From assembly GCA_026391455.1 (NCBI GenBank), contig JAPLEH010000035.1:1-64000 (forward strand): DNA of 64,000 nucleotides. The letters are read 5' to 3'. Within the stretch, counting starts at the first letter, position 1; every line of letters begins with the position of its first letter. Positions 36,298 to 44,353 of the stretch are shown here, in pieces. The position numbers and the translations under genes are program-made. The notes below the pieces were generated by a model. That model searched no databases, was not told where the DNA came from, and saw only the letters and a list, made by a program, of their open reading frames with translations. The stretch comes from Bacteroidota bacterium (GTDB taxonomy: Bacteria; Bacteroidota; Bacteroidia; Chitinophagales; Chitinophagaceae).

Positions 36298-36305
36298 TAG
36301 ATTTG
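36298..36305 (+). promoter_or_regulatory. Possible -7 box of the AraC gene
   Basis: TAGATTTG matches TAnnTTTG and ends nine bases before the ATG at 36314. A -33 element at the usual distance is not clear. Confidence 0.35.
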
Positions 36306-36313
36306 CATTTCTA

Positions 36314-37255
36314 ATGCAATCACACCCGGAAATATTGACCCTTGCTTACAAGCAAACCCTCATGCATGACCAGATGGTATTGCTGCAGGAAAGGCAACAG
36401 CAAATACCCGGCTCTGTACAATACACCATACACCGGTACAACCGCAACCTGCAATGGAACATGGAAGATACCGGCATGATGGTCTATCACTACGAGAAGA
36501 ATAACTCCCGTGCAAATTATCTTGAACTGCGCTTTTGTGTGAGCGGAAACGTGTATTGCCGTAAAAAAGATACGGAATGTGATATGTGCCAGTTCAGTGC
36601 TTCAAAGTCCTGTATGGAACGTGTGGACAGTGTGGATGTGGTCACTTTCCGTTTCTCACCCATGCACCTCAGTCAGTTTGTAAAGCCCCGCAAAGGCAAT
36701 GCTGTACTTACAGATAATATTCTTTCCTTTCGCCATACCAGCTCTTTTACCAAAATACATCCTGTATGTGGTAAGACCCGTATGATTCTGGAAGGGGTGC
36801 TTAATCATACCTACAGCGATTCATTGGAGAATATCTACATCAATGCACAAACCCAGATGCTGTTGCTCTACAGCCTGGATTGTATGCTCGGTGAAAAAGA
36901 AATTGATGTGGTGAGCTGTAAATTTCTGGCCAATGAACTGGATCGCGAAAAAATTGTGAAGGCCCGCGAAATTCTGATTCAGCATATTGGTGAACCCATC
37001 ACCATCAAAGAACTCAGCCGCAAAGTGGCCATCAATGAATGTTACCTCAAAAAAGGGTTCAAAGAATTGTTTGGCACCACGGTATTTGATTTCTACCAAA
37101 GTCAGCGGATGGAACATGCCAAATACCTGCTTTATGAAAAAGGCCTGAGCGTAACGGAAGTATCCATGCTGCTCGGCTATTCTTCTATTTCTCACTTCTC
37201 CACAGCGTTTAAAAAACATACCGGGCTCAAGCCTTGTGAACTGTTGTTGCGATAA
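36314..37255 (+). CDS. AraC-family regulator with N-terminal cysteine cluster
   Basis: 313 residues from the ATG at 36314. The C-terminal AraC/HTH_18 domain (about 215-313) contains EPITIKELSRKVAINECYLKK and AKYLLYEKGLSVTEVSMLLGYSSISHFSTAFKKHTGLKP. The N-terminal 190 residues resemble the PchR-type sensor region of siderophore regulators, but carry four closely spaced cysteines in CRKKDTECDMCQF...SC (spacing C-x6-C-x2-C-x7-C), a possible metal site. It lies upstream of a Cys-rich small protein and a TonB-dependent receptor in the same direction, so it probably controls their metal-dependent expression; iron, copper or zinc cannot be told apart here. Confidence 0.9.
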   Translation: MQSHPEILTLAYKQTLMHDQMVLLQERQQQIPGSVQYTIHRYNRNLQWNMEDTGMMVYHYEKNNSRANYLELRFCVSGNVYCRKKDTECDMCQFSASKSCMERVDSVDVVTFRFSPMHLSQFVKPRKGNAVLTDNILSFRHTSSFTKIHPVCGKTRMILEGVLNHTYSDSLENIYINAQTQMLLLYSLDCMLGEKEIDVVSCKFLANELDREKIVKAREILIQHIGEPITIKELSRKVAINECYLKKGFKELFGTTVFDFYQSQRMEHAKYLLYEKGLSVTEVSMLLGYSSISHFSTAFKKHTGLKPCELLLR

Positions 37256-37294
37256 TATAGCCGCACTTGCCTGTCTCTTTCCAAAAATTGCTGA

Positions 37295-37302
37295 TACATT
37301 TG
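37295..37302 (+). promoter_or_regulatory. -7 box abutting the DUF6660-like gene
   Basis: TACATTTG matches TAnnTTTG and ends four bases before the ATG at 37307, as for tsaE. This suggests a separate, leaderless-type start for the small gene and the receptor behind it. Confidence 0.4.
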
Positions 37303-37306
37303 CACC

Positions 37307-37612
37307 ATGCGCATCATTGGTTTCATATGGGCCATTTATATTTTATTGCTGGCAGCAATACCCTGTTGCGCATTCGATGATTGCCCGGATGACAAACCGC
37401 TCTCCGCTGCTTCGCATGAACAGGGAGATAATGACTGTGGCAACTGTTCCCCTTTTTTTAATTGCGAAGGCTGTGCAACGGCCACAGCAGAAGTAGAACT
37501 GCTCAGCTTTGATATACCACGCATACCTGTATCTGCTGTACACACCGGCTATATCCCTCAAACTACACAGTCTGTTCATTTTGATTTTTGGCAGCCTCCC
37601 CGATTGGGTTAA
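37307..37612 (+). CDS. Small cysteine-rich exported protein (DUF6660-like)
   Basis: 101 residues with an N-terminal hydrophobic signal (about 1-22). The mature part begins with a cysteine cluster: CC near 20-21, DDCPDD, then CGNC, NCEGC, followed by a Cys-free tail ending FDFWQPPRLG. The pattern recalls DUF6660, small proteins found just before TonB-dependent receptors in Bacteroidota. Seven or eight cysteines in 35 residues suggest metal binding in the periplasm, perhaps delivery to or from the receptor; this is inference. The TonB receptor begins 45 bases downstream. Confidence 0.75.
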   Translation: MRIIGFIWAIYILLLAAIPCCAFDDCPDDKPLSAASHEQGDNDCGNCSPFFNCEGCATATAEVELLSFDIPRIPVSAVHTGYIPQTTQSVHFDFWQPPRLG

Positions 37613-37657
37613 TAAATATCAGGTCCGTATTTTATTTATTGATCCAAACATGAATAC

Positions 37658-39838
37658 ATGAGAAAAATCAGTTTCATGGTAATGATGTTATTATTCACCA
37701 TTACCATACAGGCACAGCAACGCACGAAAATAAAAGTGTTGCATGCCGATACAAAAGAACCAATGATCGCAGCCACGATCACCCTGCTGCCTGTAAACAA
37801 AAGCGCAGTAACCGATAGTACCGGCATGGCTGAATTACCCGCAGTGCCGCCCGGCAAATATGAAATCGTTGTGTCGTATATCGGGTTTGAATCATACAGC
37901 AGGTCAATTACGCTTCCTTACGCTTCATCCCTGTTAGAAATAACTATGGAGCCTTCCGAAGAAGCCGAAGAAGAAGTGATCATACAATCCACCCGTACCA
38001 GCCGCACCATAAAAAATGTTCCCACCCGTATCGAAGCCATAGAAGGAGAGGAGATAGATGAAAAATCCAATATGCGGCCCGCCAATGTTTCGATGCTGTT
38101 GCACGAAAGCACCGGCATACAGGTACAGCAAACCTCGGCCACCAGTGCCAATGCCAGCATACGTTTGCAGGGGCTCGATGGCCGGTACACCCAATTGCTC
38201 AAAGATGGATTTGCCAGCTTTGGCAATTTTGCTTCCGGATTAAGTGTGCTTGAAATACCGCCATTGGATCTGAAACAGGTGGAGATCATCAAAGGGCCAG
38301 CTTCCCCCCTGTATGGAGGAGGGGCTATTGCCGGGGTTATCAATTTTGTGACACGCACACCCGGTGAAAATCCCGAACACAACCTGATTTTTAATCAGTC
38401 TGTGATCGGACAAAGCAATCTTGGTTTCTTTATGTCGAAGCGCCGCGAAAAAACAGGTATCACGGTATTGGCTTTATTGAATAATCAACTGGTTTATGAT
38501 GTGGATAAGGATGATTTTACAGAATTGCCAAAATCAACCGAGTTCAATTTTCAACCCAAATTGTTTTTATATCCGGGTAAACGATCCACCGTCATTATTG
38601 GAAATAGCTTCAGTAAAGCTATTCGCAAAGGCGGAGATGTGCAGGTGATAAAGGGAAAAGCGGATAGCTATCACCGTTATTTCGAAGAGAATAATACGCT
38701 TCGCAATATAACTACGGTAGAGTGGCAGCAGAAAGTAGCGGAAAACAAAAATTTGAACCTGAAGCAGGGATTATCCATCTTCAACCGGCATATCCGCATA
38801 CCGGATTATCATTTTGATGGAATCAGCTATAACAGTTTTACCGACTTCACGTATCTCATCAACACAAGGAACCATTCCATAGTTACCGGGGGCAATATCG
38901 TGTATGATCATTTCAATGAAAAACCAGAAAGTGCGGGTGATCGGGATAACCGCAACCTCACCACCGGTATATATATACAGGATACCTGGGATGCCGGTGA
39001 GCATATCAAACTGGAAAGCGGTATCCGTTTCGATTATGCATCTTACAGAAACAATTTATATAAGAACAGTGAATTTTTTGCACTGCCCCGTTTATCCCTG
39101 CTCATCCATATCAGCGAAAAATGGTCTTCCCGTATAGGAGGGGGGCTGGGGTATAAACTGCCCACACTATTTACTGAAAGGACGGAGGCATTGCAATACC
39201 GCGATGTATTACAACTCGAAAATGTAAAGGCAGAAAAAAGTACCGGTGGAACGGCAGATATCAATTATCGGTCAAAATGGGGCCCTTCATGGGATATTTC
39301 ATTCAATCAGCTTTTCTATTATACCCGTATCAGCAAGCCGCTCATCATGCAACAGTCACCGGCAGGCATCTCTTTTCTCAACAGCAATAAGCCGGTACAA
39401 ACAATGGGTTTTGAAACCAACCTCAAGTTCATTTACCGTAAGGATTATAAATTGTTTCTCGGTTATACCTATACCAGTGCACAGGCTAAATATTTATCAG
39501 GCAACCAGTTTCTGCCATTGGTGCCCCGGCATAAATTGAATACGGCCCTTATTTATGAGAAACATGCGTTTTTAAAAATGGGCCTCGAAGCCTATTATAC
39601 CAGTTCGCAATTTCTCTATAATGGTAGGAAGACCGACGACTTCTGGGAACTCGGCTTTATGGTGGAAAAACCATGGAAGCGCTGGTCGCTCTATCTCAAT
39701 TTTGAAAATTTTACCGATACCCGGCAAAGCCGCTTTAAACGGGTGGTGAATGATCCGCATAATAACCCGGTGTTTGATGATATATGGACACACACCGAGG
39801 GATTTGTGATGAATGCAGGCATTAAAATAAAATGGTGA
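37658..39838 (+). CDS. TonB-dependent outer membrane receptor
   Basis: 726 residues. A signal peptide ends at AQ near residue 20, then a carboxypeptidase-regulatory-like (CarbopepD_reg_2) domain (about 22-105), a plug domain with SIRLQGLDGRYTQLLKDGF and VEIIKGPASPLYGGGAIAGVINF, and a beta barrel ending with an aromatic-terminated strand (NAGIKIKW). The architecture is that of a BtuB/siderophore-type receptor importing a ligand with TonB energy; the ligand is unknown. The adjacent Cys-rich protein and cysteine-bearing AraC regulator suggest a metal or metallophore. A strong terminator follows. Confidence 0.92.
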   Translation: MRKISFMVMMLLFTITIQAQQRTKIKVLHADTKEPMIAATITLLPVNKSAVTDSTGMAELPAVPPGKYEIVVSYIGFESYSRSITLPYASSLLEITMEPSEEAEEEVIIQSTRTSRTIKNVPTRIEAIEGEEIDEKSNMRPANVSMLLHESTGIQVQQTSATSANASIRLQGLDGRYTQLLKDGFASFGNFASGLSVLEIPPLDLKQVEIIKGPASPLYGGGAIAGVINFVTRTPGENPEHNLIFNQSVIGQSNLGFFMSKRREKTGITVLALLNNQLVYDVDKDDFTELPKSTEFNFQPKLFLYPGKRSTVIIGNSFSKAIRKGGDVQVIKGKADSYHRYFEENNTLRNITTVEWQQKVAENKNLNLKQGLSIFNRHIRIPDYHFDGISYNSFTDFTYLINTRNHSIVTGGNIVYDHFNEKPESAGDRDNRNLTTGIYIQDTWDAGEHIKLESGIRFDYASYRNNLYKNSEFFALPRLSLLIHISEKWSSRIGGGLGYKLPTLFTERTEALQYRDVLQLENVKAEKSTGGTADINYRSKWGPSWDISFNQLFYYTRISKPLIMQQSPAGISFLNSNKPVQTMGFETNLKFIYRKDYKLFLGYTYTSAQAKYLSGNQFLPLVPRHKLNTALIYEKHAFLKMGLEAYYTSSQFLYNGRKTDDFWELGFMVEKPWKRWSLYLNFENFTDTRQSRFKRVVNDPHNNPVFDDIWTHTEGFVMNAGIKIKW

Positions 39839-39844
39839 TACCCC

Positions 39845-39876
39845 GCGCCGGTCAGTAATTGTCCGGCGCTTTTTTT
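39845..39876 (+). terminator. Rho-independent terminator
   Basis: A GC-rich 7-bp stem (39845-39851 with 39863-39869), 11-base loop and seven Ts. It ends the TonB-receptor unit; the T run overlaps the TTG that opens the longer form of the peroxidase frame, supporting the ATG at 39890. Confidence 0.9.
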
Positions 39877-39889
39877 GCATATTTGCGTC

Positions 39890-40963
39890 ATGCGTGCAGC
39901 AGTAATATTGACAGTAATCTCCGGTATGGTACTTCTTCTCCTTTCCTTTATGGAGAAAGAGCAGACTATTGAAAAAGATGATCTCCGTGAGATATACTCC
40001 CGCCCTACTGCCTCCTGGCCGGCTCCGCATGTGTCACCATCTGTATCGTGGAAAGAATTAGGCCTGTTGCCGGAGAGTCCGATCGCACATTCCGATTCGC
40101 TGCAACCCATGATCGAACTAGGTAAGATTTTATTTTTCGATACAAAGCTCAGCGGTTCCGGTAAAATCAGTTGCGCGAGTTGTCATGACCCAGCCCTCAA
40201 CTGGACAGATGGTAAAAAAACATCCGTCGGGCATGAAGGCGCTGTCTCCAAACGCAATTCACCCACTATACAGAACACCTGGTACTACAACCGTCTCTTT
40301 TGGGATGGGCGTTCACGTAATTTGCAGGACCAGGCTTTTGGGCCCATTAACAGTGAAACCGAAATGCACAGCGAAATGTATGAGGTGATGCGCAAGTTAA
40401 GCCGTTCATCCGCCTACCGGCAAATGTTTAAGAAAGCCTTTGGTGATGAAGGCATAGATCCTGACCGGCTCACCGAAGCTATTGCCGTATTTGAAAAAAC
40501 GATTATCAGTCGCAAAAGCCGCTTCGATGAATTTTTAGAAGGAAATAAAAAGGCATTAAGCAACAGTGAACTCCGCGGGCTGCATTTATTCCGGACGAAG
40601 GCACGGTGTATCAATTGCCATAACGGGCCCCTGTTTTCCGATAATCTTTTTCACAACGTCGGCTTCTCCGGGGCGGAGCAGGGATACTATAAAGTGAGCC
40701 ACAATGAAGCCGATATGGGGAAAATAAAAACCCCTTCCCTCCGTGATGTGACCCGTACCGGCCCCTGGATGCACGATGGGCAGTTCAATGATTTACAGCA
40801 GGTGATCAGCCGCTACAATCTGGCAAAATTTCCTCCCGGGGTGGCCGATACATTGCTCAGACCCCTGGGGCTCAGTGTCCGGGAGAAGCGGGATCTCCTT
40901 GCATTCCTCGGGGCGATATCTGCTCCCCCGGTGGAATTCAATAAACCGGCCATTCCGGAGTAA
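39890..40963 (+). CDS. Dihaem cytochrome c peroxidase (MauG/CcpA family)
   Basis: 357 residues. The N-terminus is a signal peptide or anchor (about 1-20). Two c-type haem motifs are present, CASCHD with Cys95, Cys98 and His99, and CINCHN with Cys240, Cys243 and His244, separated by about 145 residues as in dihaem peroxidases. MIELGKILFFDTKLSGSGKISC, SPTIQNTWYYNRLFWDGRS and TPSLRDVTRTGPWMHDGQF are family signatures. The enzyme reduces hydrogen peroxide in the periplasm, or in the MauG branch oxidises protein or small-molecule substrates. It is monocistronic between two metal-uptake units. Confidence 0.92.
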   Translation: MRAAVILTVISGMVLLLLSFMEKEQTIEKDDLREIYSRPTASWPAPHVSPSVSWKELGLLPESPIAHSDSLQPMIELGKILFFDTKLSGSGKISCASCHDPALNWTDGKKTSVGHEGAVSKRNSPTIQNTWYYNRLFWDGRSRNLQDQAFGPINSETEMHSEMYEVMRKLSRSSAYRQMFKKAFGDEGIDPDRLTEAIAVFEKTIISRKSRFDEFLEGNKKALSNSELRGLHLFRTKARCINCHNGPLFSDNLFHNVGFSGAEQGYYKVSHNEADMGKIKTPSLRDVTRTGPWMHDGQFNDLQQVISRYNLAKFPPGVADTLLRPLGLSVREKRDLLAFLGAISAPPVEFNKPAIPE

Positions 40964-40996
40964 GTGTAATTAGCCAGAAGTGGGGAAAAATGGACA

Positions 40997-41032
40997 TTTG
41001 ACGCAACTTTTACCCCTGAAAAGCTATCTTTG
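40997..41032 (+). promoter_or_regulatory. Bacteroidota-type promoter of the DUF4920 gene
   Basis: TTTG at 40997-41000 and TATCTTTG at 41025-41032 fit the -33/-7 pattern with a 24-base spacer, slightly longer than usual. The ATG lies 38 bases downstream. Confidence 0.55.
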
Positions 41033-41069
41033 TTGACTGACACGGAATACAAAACTTAAAAATACAATT

Positions 41070-41546
41070 ATGAAGAAAGTATTACTCACACTCGCGATCG
41101 CAGCTTTTGGATTGATCGCCAATGCACAGCCCCCTGCAGGAGATGCCAAACCCGGCGAATGGTATGGCGAAAAAGTAAATGCAGACGGTGCCCTTAATAT
41201 TAATGATGTGGTGGCCAAACTGAATGGAGGTTCTGAATTTGAGAATGTAAAGATCAAAGCCAAGATCGTGGAAGTATGCCCCAAAAAAGGATGCTGGCTG
41301 AAACTGGAACTTGCAGATGGCAGCACCGCAATGGTAAAAATGAAAGATTACGGATTCTTCCTCCCCGTAGCAGCAAAAGGTAAAATGGTGGTGATTGAAG
41401 GGGAAGTGAAATTAAAAACTACTTCTATTGCAGAATTGAAGCACTATGCAGAAGATGCAAAAAAATCAAAAGAAGAAATTGATGCGATCACTGAACCTCA
41501 GAAAGAGGTGAAAGTAATGGCAAAAGGAATTGTGGTGGTGGAATAA
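41070..41546 (+). CDS. DUF4920 family exported protein
   Basis: 158 residues with a signal peptide (1-19, ending ANAQ). The DUF4920 core is visible: VKIKAKIVEVCPKKGCWLKLEL, then MVKMKDYGFFLPVAAKGKMVVIEGEV, a beta-rich OB-like module with a Cys pair in CPKKGC that may form a disulphide or bind metal. A helical stretch with many Lys and Glu follows. Function is unknown; members are small periplasmic proteins in Bacteroidota. A promoter and a terminator bracket the gene, so it is monocistronic. Confidence 0.9.
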   Translation: MKKVLLTLAIAAFGLIANAQPPAGDAKPGEWYGEKVNADGALNINDVVAKLNGGSEFENVKIKAKIVEVCPKKGCWLKLELADGSTAMVKMKDYGFFLPVAAKGKMVVIEGEVKLKTTSIAELKHYAEDAKKSKEEIDAITEPQKEVKVMAKGIVVVE

Positions 41547-41570
41547 TCACAACACCTTACATAATAAAAG

Positions 41571-41595
41571 CCGCTCCCACAAGAGCGGTTTTTTT
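41571..41595 (+). terminator. Rho-independent terminator
   Basis: CCGCTC pairs with GAGCGG around a 6-base loop, followed by seven Ts, 24 bases after the DUF4920 stop. Confidence 0.88.
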
Positions 41596-41647
41596 ATGTC
41601 CAATTTTAAGTATGAGGTAGAAAGTAAAAGTTGTAAATAGGGAATCT

Positions 41648-41670
41648 TATATATATATATATATATATAT
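41648..41670 (+). repeat. (TA)11 dinucleotide microsatellite
   Basis: An uninterrupted 23-base TA run lies in the 322-base gap between the DUF4920 gene and the FecA-like receptor. The rest of the gap holds AT-rich low-complexity sequence with short TATTCAACC repeats and the direct repeat at 41794. Length changes by slippage are possible. Confidence 0.85.
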
Positions 41671-41793
41671 CGAATTATAAGGGTTGGCGTAATCAAAACA
41701 CCACCTCAATTATGCAAGCTGTATTTAACTTATTCAACCTATTCAACCTATGTAACCTTTTGAACTTTTTTCAACCTCTAAAACCTTTCCCAC

Positions 41794-41824
41794 TTCCGTA
41801 AACCCATTTTCTGTTTCCGTAAAC
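41794..41824 (+). promoter_or_regulatory. Twin direct repeat upstream of the FecA-like receptor
   Basis: TTCCGTAAAC occurs at 41794-41803 and 41815-41824, 21 bases apart (about two helical turns) and 45-75 bases before the receptor ATG. This is a plausible tandem site for a regulator, for example a direct-repeat-binding AraC or a Fur-like protein. Confidence 0.5.
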
Positions 41825-41868
41825 ACCAATCGTTGATACTGCCGCAGTTTTGCGCAAAAATCAACTGT

Positions 41869-44082
41869 ATGTTCAGACCTGTGATAGTAATGGCCGCCAC
41901 TTTTTTCTTTTCGTTAGTGGCAAACGCTCAATCCGATACCACCGTTTTTCATGATGATTCGCTACACCCCGTACATAAATACCTGCCCGATATTACCGTT
42001 GTGGGGCGAAACAGCCGCAGCGATTACCAGCAGATGCCCGAAATAGTGGGCACTTCCATCTATGCCGGTAAGAAAAATGCACTCATTGTGCTCGATAATG
42101 TGCAGGGCAATGTTACCACCAATACCATGCGCCAGGTACTAGCCAAAGTACCCGGTGTGCATATCTGGGAAAGCGATCCCAGTGGTATTCAGATCGGTAT
42201 TGCCGCACGCGGACTAAGCCCCAACCGGAGCTGGGAATTCAATATCCGGCAGAACGGATATGATATCGCCGCCGATCCTTTCGGATACCCCGAAGCCTAT
42301 TATAATCCGCAATTGCAGTCCGTACAACGGATCGAAGTGGTGCGCGGACAGGGAGCCTTACAATACGGCCCGCAGTTTGGCGGCATGGTGAATTATATTC
42401 TCCGCAATGGTAGCGAGGTCAAACAAAAACTGGAATTTGAAACACAGCAGACTGTCGGCAGCAATGCCCTCTTCAACAGCTACAACGCACTGGGAGGTAA
42501 AAACGGACGCTGGCATTATTATACCTTCTTCGACCATCGCAATGGAGACGGCTGGAGAAATAACAGCCGCTATTATACCAATTCCGGATACGGAACGGCT
42601 ACCTATTATATCAAACCGAATCTTTCTATTACTGCAGAATTGATGCGTTCGCATATACGAAGTCAGCAACCCGGTGGCCTTACGGATGCACAACTGAAGG
42701 CCGACCCAAGACAAAGTTTGCGCAGCCGCAACTGGTTCGATATTACCTGGACCACACCCGCCATTATTCTGAATTACCAGTTGAATGCACATACCCGTTG
42801 GAATACCAAATTATTTGCCACCATCGGCGACAGAAACAGTGTGGGCTTTTTGCAATCCATTCTCATTGGGGATACGATCAACAAAACAACCGGCACCTAC
42901 AACAACCGCGTGGTGAATATTGACCAGTATCGCAACTATGGCATGGAAAGCCGTTTTATAACCGACTATAAATTGGGAAAGATCAGTTCCACTTTATCAG
43001 CAGGAATACGCCTGTACACCGGTACCACCTACCGCAGGGCTGACGGTGTGGGCAGCACCGGTACAGATTATGATGTAGCAGTAACAGGAAATTACCCGAG
43101 GGATATTCATTTCAGGTCGGGCAATGCAGCGGTGTTTGCAGAAAATATTTTCCGCATCACCAGTAAGCTGTTGCTTATTCCCGGTATTCGCTTTGAATGG
43201 CTCGAAGGAAAAGCCTACGGAAGAAACGGGTATTCCAGCGGCGGGGCAGAGATACTGTTGCAAAACATAAAACGCAGCAGAAGTTTTTTACTGGCAGGGG
43301 TAGGGGCCGAGTATCATGTAACTGCTGCAACAGAATTCTATGCTAATATATCACAGGCATACCGCCCCATACAATTTGCCAACCTGCAGGCACCTCCAAC
43401 TACCGATGTAGTGGATGCAGACCTGGAAGATGCGAAAGGGTATAATGCAGACCTGGGTTACCGCGGTAAATGGAAAGATTTTCTGCAGTTTGATATCAGT
43501 GTGTTTTACCTGCAATACAACAATCGTGTAGGCACTATAACTGTGAATGCGACACCTTCATACAGGTTGATTACCAATGTAGGCAACAGTACCAGTAAAG
43601 GTATCGAGAGCTTTGCCGAACTGAATGTGTTGCGTCTGTTATCCCGTTCAAAAAAAGCCGACCTCCTGATCTTTGGTTCCTATGGTTATACCAATGCCCG
43701 CTATTCCGCTGATCATAAAGATGCATCCACCAGCGGAAAAAAACTGGAAAATGCGCCCCGTCATATTTTCCGCGGAGGAATCACCGGCGGATACAGAAAA
43801 CTATTACTTACACTCCAAGTAAACCATACTTCATCATCATTCAGCGATGCAAATAATACTACAACCGTAACTGCAAACGGTAATACGGGACTGATACCTG
43901 CCTATACCATCGCCGACCTGACCGCGACCATTAAATTGTCGAAAACACTGAACATTCGTACCGGTATCAACAACCTGACTAACGCTACTTATTTCACCCG
44001 CAGAGCTGGTGGTTATCCGGGTCCGGGTGCATTGCCCGGTGACGGACGAACTTTATTTCTAAGTATTGGTACCAAACTGTAA
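41869..44082 (+). CDS. TonB-dependent receptor, FecA-like
   Basis: 737 residues from the ATG at 41869. A signal peptide ends at ANAQ (about 20). No carboxypeptidase-like domain is present; the plug starts after YLPDITVVGR and has the FecA-type segments KVPGVHIWESDPSGIQIGIAARGL, RSWEFNIRQNGYDIAADPFGYPE and VEVVRGQGALQYGPQFGGMVNY (the exact run starts IEVV). The barrel ends with FLSIGTKL, terminal Leu rather than the usual Phe. The pattern is that of the Fe(III)-dicitrate receptor group. Iron uptake is therefore likely, ligand unproven. It is followed by a 16-bp hairpin. Confidence 0.92.
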   Translation: MFRPVIVMAATFFFSLVANAQSDTTVFHDDSLHPVHKYLPDITVVGRNSRSDYQQMPEIVGTSIYAGKKNALIVLDNVQGNVTTNTMRQVLAKVPGVHIWESDPSGIQIGIAARGLSPNRSWEFNIRQNGYDIAADPFGYPEAYYNPQLQSVQRIEVVRGQGALQYGPQFGGMVNYILRNGSEVKQKLEFETQQTVGSNALFNSYNALGGKNGRWHYYTFFDHRNGDGWRNNSRYYTNSGYGTATYYIKPNLSITAELMRSHIRSQQPGGLTDAQLKADPRQSLRSRNWFDITWTTPAIILNYQLNAHTRWNTKLFATIGDRNSVGFLQSILIGDTINKTTGTYNNRVVNIDQYRNYGMESRFITDYKLGKISSTLSAGIRLYTGTTYRRADGVGSTGTDYDVAVTGNYPRDIHFRSGNAAVFAENIFRITSKLLLIPGIRFEWLEGKAYGRNGYSSGGAEILLQNIKRSRSFLLAGVGAEYHVTAATEFYANISQAYRPIQFANLQAPPTTDVVDADLEDAKGYNADLGYRGKWKDFLQFDISVFYLQYNNRVGTITVNATPSYRLITNVGNSTSKGIESFAELNVLRLLSRSKKADLLIFGSYGYTNARYSADHKDASTSGKKLENAPRHIFRGGITGGYRKLLLTLQVNHTSSSFSDANNTTTVTANGNTGLIPAYTIADLTATIKLSKTLNIRTGINNLTNATYFTRRAGGYPGPGALPGDGRTLFLSIGTKL

Positions 44083-44115
44083 AGCATAATTCATCGGTAG
44101 GTTTTATAAAACATT

Positions 44116-44158
44116 ACTGCCACGTTGATCACGCTCAATGTTTGATCAACGTGGCAGT
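44116..44158 (+). terminator. Hairpin terminator
   Basis: A perfect 16-bp inverted repeat (44116-44131 with 44143-44158) with an 11-base loop, followed by an AT-rich tail with TTTT. It ends the FecA-like unit. Confidence 0.8.
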
Positions 44159-44353
44159 ATTATTTTGTTATATCCGGCAACGTTTGCGTGAATGTTTTGA
44201 TTAAGCAGCACATGATTATAGTCATAACTACTTATGAAGTTTTCCGCTTGGCTGTCACTTCATTGTCAAACGATCTTTGATTTAAGTTTCATGACAATTA
44301 CATGATAAAAGCCAATGAATGCTGAAGAACCTTTGCACTGAATTCATTGACGT

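Noticed and set aside
44160-44280. Fur-like box before hmuR
   Set aside because: An ATGA..TCAT-type imperfect palindrome near 44210 is too weak against a Fur consensus to annotate.
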